Assembly: GCA_965207595.1 (NCBI GenBank)
Contig: CBDBMW010000013.1
Coordinates: 1,922,001 to 1,986,000, forward strand
Direction of reading: 5' to 3'
Length of the DNA stretch: 64,000 nt
Origin: JAGWAJ01 sp026707615
Lineage (GTDB): Bacteria; Acidobacteriota; Vicinamibacteria; Vicinamibacterales; UBA8438
In this document: one piece after another, positions 26,062 through 32,466 of the stretch
How positions within the stretch are numbered: the stretch's first letter is position 1
How the letters are laid out: each line of letters starts with the position of its first letter
The notes under the pieces: generated by a model
Database searches by the model: none
Seen by the model: the letters and a program-made list of their open reading frames with translations, nothing else
What the model was told of the DNA's origin: nothing
Position numbers and translations under genes: made by a program

Positions 26062-27216
26062 TCAGAATGGAAGCACAATGTCCTCGCGGGACCATCCAGC
26101 GATTTCGGCAGCCAGATCGATGATCCTTCGCTTCCGGTCCTTGCCGTGCTTGGTGGCGACCAACCAGCCACCGGGTAGCTTCTCATGTTGGGCACGAGCA
26201 CGCACGTCACTCGGGTAGAGTTCGTCCAGCGTTCGACCGATGAGTCGGTTCTTGGGGCCCGTGACGGCGGGATGCTGGGCAAAGCGTTCGAGAAACGACG
26301 GATCCGAATCAGCCAGCGTGCGAAGCACGGTAACCATCGCGTCCTTGGCGGTTGGGCATTGGAACGTCCTGCCTCGGAGCACAAGCTGCTGCGACGCGGT
26401 CCTGCGTCGACTCTCGGCCCTCTTCCTCGCGGCTGCTGATTGGCGTTCTGCGGGCTGTTCTGGTGTCAGTTCTGCGTCTTGGGCCGGCGCCGGTCGTGGC
26501 GTCGGAGAGCGTGTCGGCGGCACGGTGACCGACTTCGGGGCGAGCTTTGGCGCAGTCGCACTACCGAGGAACTCGACTACATCGCCGGCATCCGGTGGAA
26601 ATCCAACCTTGGATTCCACTGCGCCGGCCAGGATCTCGATGAGGCTGCTGTCTCGCTTCTGGACGAGTTCTCTCCATGCGTCGGGTATAGCTGCCTTCGC
26701 CTGCGAACGTCGGTTCAGATTGTGGTACTCGGTCCGGGCTGCGCGGAGCGACTCACCGGACGCTACGCTCTCGTTCGCGAGGTACTGACGGAACTTCTCG
26801 GCCGCTTCGTCCGGTGACCGCTCGTACAGGTCGAGCTTGTAGACGCGCCGCTCGTCGTAGTCGCCCGGCTCAGCGGGCAAGTAGAAGCTCCACGTTCTGC
26901 CGTCGGTGAGCACGACGAACGGGACGCCACTCTTGAAGGCGTATAACGGAGCCTGCTCGACGGCACCCTCGGCCTTGCCGAGATGCTTGACCTCGATGAA
27001 GACCCTCGGCTTGGAGGGGGGATGGCATAGGGCGAAGTCCGCTCGGGCGCCACCAGCGGTCTGGTATTCGGGCCAGACGACGTTGGCGTCGTACGTGTCC
27101 CAGCCCAGTTCCCGCAGCACTCGAAGCACGATCCCTTGGGAGATCGCCTGCTCATTCGGGAACCTGTTCTGTCGTAAGCGGGTCGCGATGTCTGCGAGCG
27201 TCGTGTTGAGCGGCAT
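26062..27216 (-). CDS. Orphan HsdR-N-like PD-(D/E)XK restriction-type nuclease
   Basis: A 384-residue protein. The N-terminal 150 residues match the type I restriction enzyme R-subunit N-terminal nuclease domain. FPNEQAISQGIVLRVLRELGWD opens it, Asp60 is in GARADFAL, Glu75 and Lys77 are in FIEVKHLG, and a Gln follows in VEQAPLYAF. A charged, proline-rich linker (about 235-275) leads to a C-terminal domain of about 105 residues ending GWSREDIVLPF that I cannot name. There is no helicase, methylase or specificity subunit beside it, so it is a standalone nuclease, plausibly a defence cargo gene of the element. The start at 27216 is preceded by GGCAGGCAG; ATG 27234 is the alternative. Parts of the gene are less GC-rich than the chromosome. 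Confidence 0.7.
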   Translation of the reverse strand: MPLNTTLADIATRLRQNRFPNEQAISQGIVLRVLRELGWDTYDANVVWPEYQTAGGARADFALCHPPSKPRVFIEVKHLGKAEGAVEQAPLYAFKSGVPFVVLTDGRTWSFYLPAEPGDYDERRVYKLDLYERSPDEAAEKFRQYLANESVASGESLRAARTEYHNLNRRSQAKAAIPDAWRELVQKRDSSLIEILAGAVESKVGFPPDAGDVVEFLGSATAPKLAPKSVTVPPTRSPTPRPAPAQDAELTPEQPAERQSAAARKRAESRRRTASQQLVLRGRTFQCPTAKDAMVTVLRTLADSDPSFLERFAQHPAVTGPKNRLIGRTLDELYPSDVRARAQHEKLPGGWLVATKHGKDRKRRIIDLAAEIAGWSREDIVLPF

Positions 27217-27808
27217 TCTGCCTGCCGGACGCATGATCCACGTGCGTCTGCGGAGGTGTCAAGTGTTCCGGATAGTGCCGCAGACCGCCATCCGAGGCCG
27301 ATCATGGGACCGGAGGTCGCCCCGACGGGGGCATGGCCCGATTCGTGCTATTCAATTCCCTCCACGCTGAACTTGCCCATCGCTGAACCTCCGTACGGCC
27401 CTTCCGACCTCCACTCTACCCATCTCCCACGAGTCGGACCCTTCCGGGCTCGGTGCGAGAGAGGCTGGGTGGTTCCCACCCGCCATCGCACGTTCACGCC
27501 GAGAGAAACGCGGCGCGGTGCTCCCGACGGCATCGTCGGACAGTACATCATCCGCACGTGCTCCCCGGTGTCAAGGCGCTCGCTGGCGCTCGCCCCGCCA
27601 GAGGCGGGCTTCGGCCTGGACACCGGGTCCGCGCGCGCTACAGATGGGCAGTCGCCCGACGATGCCAGACCCTGACCCTGCCAGACCCCCAACCCGCCAC
27701 TTGATGATCTGAGCGGGATAGGCTCACCGGTGATGCGCCGAACCAGATCAATCACCATCGCTGGACCAGCCGCGATTGTCGCCGGGGCGGAGCGGCGGAA
27801 CCCCTTGC
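27217..27808. other. 592-base stretch with no convincing gene
   Basis: Between the nuclease start and the stop of the small exported protein. Open frames exist (one of 136 codons on the minus strand) but have no recognisable domain, biased composition or ribosome site. The stretch contains the branched palindrome at 27564-27627. Confidence 0.5.
27564..27627. other. Branched inverted repeat closed by a 14-bp stem
   Basis: CCCGGTGTC (27564-27572) pairs with GACACCGGG (27619-27627). After one A/G mismatch, AGGC (27574-27577) pairs with GCCT (27614-27617). Inside is a CCCGCC-AGA-GGCGGG hairpin (27594-27608) and a direct repeat GGCGCTCGC at 27575 and 27585. It lies in non-coding element DNA. The function is unknown: it may be a structured RNA, a REP-like palindrome or a recombination/replication site. 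Confidence 0.55.
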
Positions 27809-28153
27809 CTACCTCCTGTCGTCAGGGACGTCGCTCCAGGCTGTAGAGAGCAGGATTCCTGGAACCAGCATGGCAACCCCGGCTACGGCGAACCCTCGAT
27901 GGACTCTTCGTCCCAGGCAGACCTCCGGCTTGCAATTGACCGCGTAGGCAGTCGCAGCAGCGCCGAGTGACGCCAGCACGACCCCGCCCCAGGTCCGATC
28001 CCTCGACCGACGGCGCGGCGCGGCCTCGGTCGGTGCGATCCTGTCGGCAGACTCCAGCTGTAGTCCCGGCCGGACCACCCGCGCAGTTAGGTCGTCCGCC
28101 TGTGCCGGCGCGGACAGTGCGGCTAGGAGGATCAGGCTCGCTACCGTTCGCAT
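27809..28153 (-). CDS. Small exported membrane protein of the element
   Basis: A 114-residue protein. Residues 1-20 (TVASLILLAALSAPAQA) are a typical cleaved signal peptide. A hydrophobic segment GGVVLASLGAAATAYAV lies near 60-76 and a second, FAVAGVAMLVPGILLSTA, near 88-105. Two Cys residues lie between them (CKPEVC). The ATG at 28153 was chosen because a GGAG sits 8 bases upstream; the frame is open further but has no export signal there. I do not recognise the family. The dyad and repeated GTCACA sites at 28242-28281 lie upstream of the start and may control it. Confidence 0.65.
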   Translation of the reverse strand: MRTVASLILLAALSAPAQADDLTARVVRPGLQLESADRIAPTEAAPRRRSRDRTWGGVVLASLGAAATAYAVNCKPEVCLGRRVHRGFAVAGVAMLVPGILLSTAWSDVPDDRR

Positions 28154-28241
28154 CCTAGACTCCTTCGGCGCGTCGCTCTCCTCGATCTCGGTGATTGCCG
28201 AGATACACCGATAGTGCCGCGCCAGACCGTGACCGCATCCC

Positions 28242-28281
28242 TGTGACTGAGTCACACCTGCCGTCACACCCCCCCGTCACA
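28242..28281. promoter_or_regulatory. Palindromic operator-like site plus repeated GTCACA boxes
   Basis: TGTGACT-G-AGTCACA (28242-28256) is a perfect 15-base dyad. GTCACA occurs at 28251, 28263 and 28276, spaced 12 and 13 bases apart. The layout resembles a CRP/FNR-like half-site pair with a five-base spacer, or a short iteron cluster. It lies about 90 bases upstream of the exported-protein start at 28153. Confidence 0.45.
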
Positions 28282-28366
28282 TTCAATCCGCCGTACACCC
28301 TTGATTCCATTGACCAAACCGAACACCACGATCCCAGCACGGGGCCGGGGAAGGGATCAGGAGAAA

Positions 28367-28452
28367 GCCGGGAGCGACCCTACGAAACCCTCCGGTTTTC
28401 TGGCGCAATGGGTGTTCCTCCGTCACACCCAATGCGCCGGGTCGCTCCGGGC
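28367..28452. other. Three-way-junction palindrome (86 bases)
   Basis: An outer stem of 14 bp with one mismatch joins 28367-28380 to 28439-28452 (GGAGCGACCC with GGGTCGCTCC). Inside are two hairpins: AAACC-CTCC-GGTTT (28385-28398), and a 14-bp stem with one A/A mismatch between 28402-28415 and 28425-28438 with a 9-base loop. Almost every base is accounted for by pairing. No gene covers it convincingly. It is a strong candidate for a structured RNA or a folded single-stranded DNA site. Confidence 0.65.
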
Positions 28453-28554
28453 GCAAAGTGTCCATCCTGGAAGGGGGAGGAGAGCCCGCCGCCGCCCCTA
28501 CGCCGGCAAGGCGACGCTGCCGCCGAGGCCGGGGAGGGCCGGCATGGGATCGGT

Positions 28555-28752
28555 GGTGGCCGATGCGGGCCACCTTGGGCCGCAAGTCCGCTTGCGGCCA
28601 ACAAACGCCACCGTCCACCCCGGCGGCCGGCTCGTCACCGGAACGGCCGTAGCGAACGCGAAGGAGCCGCGGCTCGCCGCGGCTTGACGAGTCGGACGGC
28701 GGGGTGGCACCCGCTCCCCAGCGTCCCGATGAGCCGACCGGGCAAGGGACGC
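28555..28752. other. Cluster of perfect hairpins in element non-coding DNA
   Basis: In order: GGTGGCC/GGCCACC (28555-28574); GGCCGCAAG-TCCG-CTTGCGGCC, a perfect 9-bp stem (28578-28599); CTCGTCA/TGACGAG (28631-28637 with 28685-28691) enclosing AGCCGCGG-CTCG-CCGCGGCT (28665-28684); GCGTCCC/GGGACGC (28721-28752). Part of the roughly 1-kb stretch 28154-29174, which otherwise lacks a convincing gene: its open frames on both strands are Arg/Pro-rich and have no domain. Confidence 0.5.
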
Positions 28753-28817
28753 GACGGCCGCGGCGGTGGCGCTCTGAGCCGGCGCGGCGACGCGCAGCAT
28801 CTCCGTCCAGGGTTCGA

Positions 28818-28897
28818 AGGGGCGGAGCCCCTCGCCAGCCCCATGTAGCACATGGGGTATGCTGGCTCCTGACATACAACGGATGTCAGGAGCCAGC
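28818..28897. other. Three consecutive perfect hairpins, the last with a 15-bp stem
   Basis: AGGGGC-GGA-GCCCCT (28818-28832), CCCCATGT-AGC-ACATGGGG (28839-28857) and GCTGGCTCCTGACAT, loop ACAACGG, ATGTCAGGAGCCAGC (28861-28897). All stems are perfect, and TGTTT follows the last, so read on the plus strand it could also act as a terminator. Confidence 0.6.
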
Positions 28898-29174
28898 TGT
28901 TTCGTGCCGGTCTTGCGCCCGTCGGTCTGCTCGGTCGCCGTCCGGATCCTCGTCCTCGCCCTCCGGGAATCTTCTCGGCTCGCTGCTCCCGCTCGATGCT
29001 GTTTCCTGCTCTCCCCCGCGCCTGATGTCTGTCCGTGCTCCCGTTCCCGCATGACCCGTCTCGGGCGTCGCCGCGGTTCCGAGTAGCGTCTTGGCTTGAT
29101 TGTGCCACGCCGGGTGGTATTCTGACCCGCCTCGTCGGAGTCCGTCTGCCCGGTAGCGACGCAAGGAGGATCTC

Positions 29175-29663
29175 GTGCTGCGGACCACGGTCGGTGTCGT
29201 CGTCGCCGTAGCTGTCACAGCTCTTCCAGCCCCGGCGCAGCCTCTTGTCGACGAACGTGGCCTCATGGAGGTCGCCCTCTGGCGTGGAGGGATCGATCTC
29301 GGCATCTCCACCTCGGGGCCGCGACCATGCGCCATCAGCGATGCGTTGCTCGAGGCGGACATAGACCGGCTCCTGGACCGAGATGGGGTAGAGGTGGCCG
29401 CTGAAGGAGCCTTGGTGCATCCCCTCCTGCAGATCACCCTCACCTCGCTCGCGACTCCACCTCGCGGCTGCGCCACGAGTCTCTCAATCAAGATCATTGC
29501 CGTCCGTGGCTGGACCTCTGAAGCCGGCCTCGGAAGGATGCTGGGCATGGTTCTTCTTGCCGATGCGGGCACACTCCTCACCGGCCCCCAGGACCGGCAC
29601 GTTCAGCAGATTCGTGACGCCATCGATCAGACGCTCTCAGTGATTCTGGATCCGATCAACTGA
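29175..29663 (+). CDS. Small exported protein of the element
   Basis: A 162-residue protein with a clear signal peptide (VGVVVAVAVTALPAPAQP, residues 6-23) and no membrane segment afterwards. The mature part has two Cys residues (PRPCAISD and RGCATS) that could form a disulfide, and ends with a helical stretch. I do not recognise the family. GTG start at 29175 is preceded by a strong AAGGAGG at the proper distance. The zinc-ribbon-like gene follows 4 bases after its stop. It is the first plus-strand gene after the hairpin-rich stretch. Confidence 0.65.
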   Translation: MLRTTVGVVVAVAVTALPAPAQPLVDERGLMEVALWRGGIDLGISTSGPRPCAISDALLEADIDRLLDRDGVEVAAEGALVHPLLQITLTSLATPPRGCATSLSIKIIAVRGWTSEAGLGRMLGMVLLADAGTLLTGPQDRHVQQIRDAIDQTLSVILDPIN

Positions 29664-29667
29664 GCAG

Positions 29668-29919
29668 GTGGGCTTCCGCACCCGGCTGGGTGGCCGGCGC
29701 TGGCACTTCTGCTCGAACTGCCCGCACTGGCCGGACCACGCCGACATTGAGGAGGCCGACGTGGCGCCGCCGTTCGCGGCGTGGTGCCGGACGTGCGTGC
29801 GGATGTGCGAGGCGGACACCTGCGATCTCGAGTGGCAGGCGGACCGGATGATGGGCGAGGCCCTGGAGGCGGCGTGGGTACGCGGTCAGCTCCGGCTGCG
29901 CCACCGAGAGTCAAACTGA
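29668..29919 (+). CDS. Small zinc-ribbon-like protein
   Basis: An 83-residue protein with two pairs of closely spaced cysteines: HFCSNCPHWP (Cys15, Cys18) and WCRTCVRMC (Cys40, Cys43, Cys47), with a further Cys52. The spacing of two C-x2-C knuckles about 21 residues apart suggests one zinc site. Similar short proteins of unknown function with a WHFCSNC-like start occur in many proteobacterial genomes and elements. GTG start, 4 bases after the exported-protein gene and therefore likely co-transcribed. It converges on the integrase gene, with 58 bases between the stops. Confidence 0.6.
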   Translation: MGFRTRLGGRRWHFCSNCPHWPDHADIEEADVAPPFAAWCRTCVRMCEADTCDLEWQADRMMGEALEAAWVRGQLRLRHRESN

Positions 29920-29977
29920 GACCACTGTTTCGGTTCCGGCGAGCTGGTGTTCCGCTCGTTCCGCGATGGGAGGATGC

Positions 29978-31195
29978 TCAGGGACGGTTGCCGGCAACGT
30001 ACTGCGCCCAATCGTCCATGAGCCGCCGCCGCCGCTCGAACAGGTCCGACCTCGCGTAGGCCGCCTCCACCTTGTTGCCGACGACGTGAGCCAGCGCGGC
30101 CTCGATGACCTCGCGCCGGTGCTCGGTCTCCTCCGCCGCCCAGTCCCGGAACGAGGACCGGAAGCCATGCGGAACGGCCGGGACCTTCTGACGCTCCAGC
30201 AGCCGCCGGAGTACCTTCTCGTCGAGCGGTTCCCCGTCGCCGGCCGGGAACACCAGCGGGCCGGGATCGTCGCCGAGCGTCCGCGCCGCGTCGAGGATCT
30301 CCACGGCGCGGCGGCACAGGGGGACCCGGTGCTCCCGGTTCGCCTTCATCCGCGCGGCCGGGATGGTCCACACGCGGTCCTCGGTGTCCATCTCGGTCCA
30401 CAGCGCCCAACGGACCTCGCCCCAGCGAGCGGCCGTCAGCACGAGGAACTCGAACGCCAGCTTGACCGCCTCGGCCGCGTTCGACGCCCGAACGGTCGCG
30501 AACGCCGCCGCAACGTCCCGGTGCGGCAGCGCCGGCATGTGGCGCACGACCTCGTTCTGCTTGCCGAGCACCGGCCCGAGTCGGTCGCAGGGGTTGTCCG
30601 GCCGCAGGTTCATCGCGATGGCCCACTCCATCACGGCGCTGATGCGCTGCCGCACGTTCCGCGCCGTCTGGGCCTTCACGTGCCAGATCGGCGTGAGGAC
30701 CTCCAGCACGTCGGCGCTCGCGACCTCGGAGACGGGCCGGCTGCCGATGCGGGGGAAGGCGTGGCGTTCGAGGCTGTTCAGCCAGGTCCGGGCGTGGGCG
30801 GGGCTGCGCCAGCCGGCCCGCTTCTGCTCGACGACGCGCGCCGCGGCGTCGGCGAACGTCGGCGTGCCCTCGGCGCGGCGCTTCTCGGCGAGGGGATCGC
30901 CGCCCTCGCGGGCGAGCTTGCGGTTCGACAGCGCCTGCTCCCTCGCCTCGGCCAGCGGTACCAGGGCGGTGCTGCCGAGTCCGAGTTCGTGCTTCCGGCC
31001 GCGGATGACGAGGCGCTGGACCCAGCTCCGCGTCCCGGTGGGCTGGACGACGAGGTAGAGCCCCTGCCCGTCGCAGTGTCGTCCGGGCGGGGCGGAACGG
31101 ATGAAGGCAGCCGACAGGGCCTTGTCGGGATGCCGGCCTCGGGGCTTGTGTCTTCGTGGTCTGTTTGCCGGAGTGCATCCGCTATCCATTCCCAT
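29978..31195 (-). CDS. P4-type tyrosine integrase
   Basis: A 405-residue site-specific recombinase that integrates and excises the element. The N-terminal part has the DUF4102-like arm-binding sequence (DGQGLYLVVQPTGTRSWVQR, about 42-61; LAEAREQA). The SAM-like core-binding domain spans about 113-205. The catalytic domain has Arg257 (TAARWGE), a candidate Lys284, His343 and Arg346 (PHGFRSSFRDW), His370 (AALAH) and the nucleophile Tyr380 (AAYARSDL). The full active-site set is present, so the enzyme is probably functional. ATG at 31195 precedes conserved sequence; an upstream ATG at 31270 is possible. It sits next to the right junction and reads inward, with an AT-rich stretch between gene and junction that probably holds its promoter and arm sites. 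Confidence 0.93.
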   Translation of the reverse strand: MGMDSGCTPANRPRRHKPRGRHPDKALSAAFIRSAPPGRHCDGQGLYLVVQPTGTRSWVQRLVIRGRKHELGLGSTALVPLAEAREQALSNRKLAREGGDPLAEKRRAEGTPTFADAAARVVEQKRAGWRSPAHARTWLNSLERHAFPRIGSRPVSEVASADVLEVLTPIWHVKAQTARNVRQRISAVMEWAIAMNLRPDNPCDRLGPVLGKQNEVVRHMPALPHRDVAAAFATVRASNAAEAVKLAFEFLVLTAARWGEVRWALWTEMDTEDRVWTIPAARMKANREHRVPLCRRAVEILDAARTLGDDPGPLVFPAGDGEPLDEKVLRRLLERQKVPAVPHGFRSSFRDWAAEETEHRREVIEAALAHVVGNKVEAAYARSDLFERRRRLMDDWAQYVAGNRP

Positions 31196-31339
31196 ATCAT
31201 ATACGGGATGGTGGCGGATTTTGCAAGGCGTCCTGATCCGTTCAGATCGCCGAAAACGAAACGTAACCATTTACTATTCAGTAGTTTATGTGCTTTTCTG
31301 CACTGTGCCGAACGTCTGCGGACGTCGGTTGACCATTGC

Positions 31340-31346
31340 GGTGCTG
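31340..31346. repeat. Right junction direct repeat of the integrated element (att core)
   Basis: GGTGCTG, matching 25148-25154, in the codons for Gln-His of the quinoprotein N-terminal half. A nearby ACGTC-TGCG-GACGT inverted repeat (about 31314-31327) inside the element may be an integrase or accessory-protein site. Confidence 0.75.
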
Positions 31347-32285
31347 GTAGTACCAGCGGATGTCCCCGGTGTCGCCGTCGAGGGCCAGGGTGGAGTTGTG
31401 GTAGAGGTGTTTGTTGGCGATCCCGCCGAGCATGAACTTGGGCGCCGGCGAGGTGACCGAGGTCCCGATGTAGACCAGGTTGAGCGCCGGGTCGTAGCTC
31501 GGGACCATCCAGGTGCCGACGTGGCGCCGCTCCTCGAACGGGACGCCGCCCCAGGTCTCGTCCCCGGGCTCGCCGGGGGCCGGGATCGTCCGCCGCCGCC
31601 ACCGCTCCTCCCCCGTCACCGCATCATGGGCGGTGATGACGCACGCATCCGGTCCGCCGGCCGGCAGGCAGCCGCGGCCCGAGAAGATCCTCCCGTTCGC
31701 CACGATCGGGCCCGACGTCTGGTGGGCGGGATGGACCCGGTAGTCGAGGATCTCGGTCTCCCAGGCGAGCCGCCCGGTGGCCGCGTCGAGGGCGAACACG
31801 TAGTCGTCGGAGCTGGTGTCGATGATCGTCGTGCCGTAGATGGCGAGGTTGCGGTTGTGATCGCTCAGGCCGGGCAGCAGGTACTCCTCGAGGTCGTCGG
31901 GCCGCTCGCGGCGGTACTCCCAGAGGAGGTCGCCGCTGGCGGCGTCGATCGCCTGGACGACGTCGCGGGGGTTCGGCACGTAGAGGACGCCGCCGTAGGC
32001 GAGCGGCGTGCCCTGCTGCGTGCCCGGACCGAGGCCGCGGGTCCAGACCATGCGGAGGTCGGCCACGTTCTCGCGGTCGATCCGGTCGAGGGGGCTGTAG
32101 CCCCACCCGTCGAGCGTCCGGCGCCACATCAGCCAGTCTTCCGGAGCCGGGTTCTGCAGCATCTCGTCGGTCACCGGAACGAAGTCGGAGGCCGCCTCCT
32201 GTGCGGCCGCCCCGGCCGGTGCCGCGGCCGGGAGCGCGATCGCGAGCACGAGCGCGGCGAAGGGCGTGCGGCTTCTGCGGTGCAT
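31340..32285 (-). pseudogene. PQQ-dependent dehydrogenase, 5' half (separated by insertion)
   Basis: The N-terminal 315 codons of a periplasmic quinoprotein. The signal peptide is residues 1-29 (ALVLAIALPAAAPAGAAAQ), followed by propeller blades with WRRTLDGWGYSPLDRI, VQAIDAASGDLLWEY and FALDAATGRLAWE. The family similarity stops at DGDTGDIRWYYQH; after that the frame reads 20 unrelated element codons to a stop at 31278. The rest of the gene is at 24321-25147. The truncated protein would lack half of the propeller and cannot be active. Its promoter is visible at 32337-32365. The substrate of the intact enzyme would have been an alcohol or similar small molecule, which cannot be specified. Confidence 0.9.
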
Positions 32286-32336
32286 GTCGAGAGCCTCCTC
32301 CCGTCGAGGGCGGCGCGATCCGCGGTGCGCCCGCCC

Positions 32337-32365
32337 ATCATACGGTTCTGTCGCGTGGGGGTCAG
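32337..32365 (-). promoter_or_regulatory. Promoter of the interrupted quinoprotein gene
   Basis: On the minus strand CTGACC (32365-32360), 17-base spacer, TATGAT (32342-32337). A GGGAGGAGG lies just before the ATG at 32285. If active, it drives transcription of the truncated gene towards the element's right end, against no plus-strand gene there. Confidence 0.45.
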
Positions 32366-32466
32366 GTGGCTCGGGTCGAAGGCGGCGCATGACTCCCGGA
32401 GGATCGGTGGGGCACCAGGCGGAGCCAGCAGGCTATAGTCTCGTGACCTCGGGGGGGCAGAGCGCG

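Larger units (their letters stand above)
25155..31346. mobile_element. 6.2-kb integrative element inserted in a PQQ dehydrogenase gene
   Basis: The segment between the two quinoprotein halves, bounded by GGTGCTG at 25148-25154 and 31340-31346. It carries a P4-type tyrosine integrase at the right end, an HsdR-N-like nuclease, a possible winged-helix protein, two small exported proteins, a zinc-ribbon-like protein and long palindrome-rich non-coding stretches. There is no relaxase, replication initiator, transposase or phage structural gene. The ends are visibly more AT-rich than the flanks (for example 25180-25200 and 31196-31310). Removing the element and one repeat copy restores the target gene in frame, which fixes the boundaries to within the 7-bp repeat. 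The target is a protein gene rather than a tRNA gene, less usual for this integrase family. Confidence 0.88.

Noticed and set aside
27348..27758. 136-codon minus-strand frame between the nuclease and the small exported protein
   Set aside because: Serine/glycine-rich, no domain or ribosome site, and it runs through the branched palindrome.
27564..28452. Integron cassette with attC sites
   Set aside because: Folded sites bracket a small gene, but there is no integron integrase, and the RYYYAAC/GTTRRRY core boxes are missing.
28283..28879. 198-codon minus-strand frame, and overlapping frames of 217 and 261 codons in the hairpin-rich stretch
   Set aside because: Low-complexity Arg/Pro content, mutually overlapping, no recognisable domain; the palindromes explain the sequence better than coding does.
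28367..28897. CRISPR array
   Set aside because: The repeats are inverted and of differing sequence, not evenly spaced direct repeats, and no cas gene is present.
29886..31178. 430-codon minus-strand frame overlapping the integrase, and a 489-codon plus-strand frame at 29966-31435
   Set aside because: Both are out-of-frame or antisense shadows of the integrase, which alone has the catalytic residues.
25155..31346. Prophage or conjugative element
   Set aside because: No capsid, terminase, portal, relaxase or type IV secretion gene is present. An integrase-only element is the simpler description.
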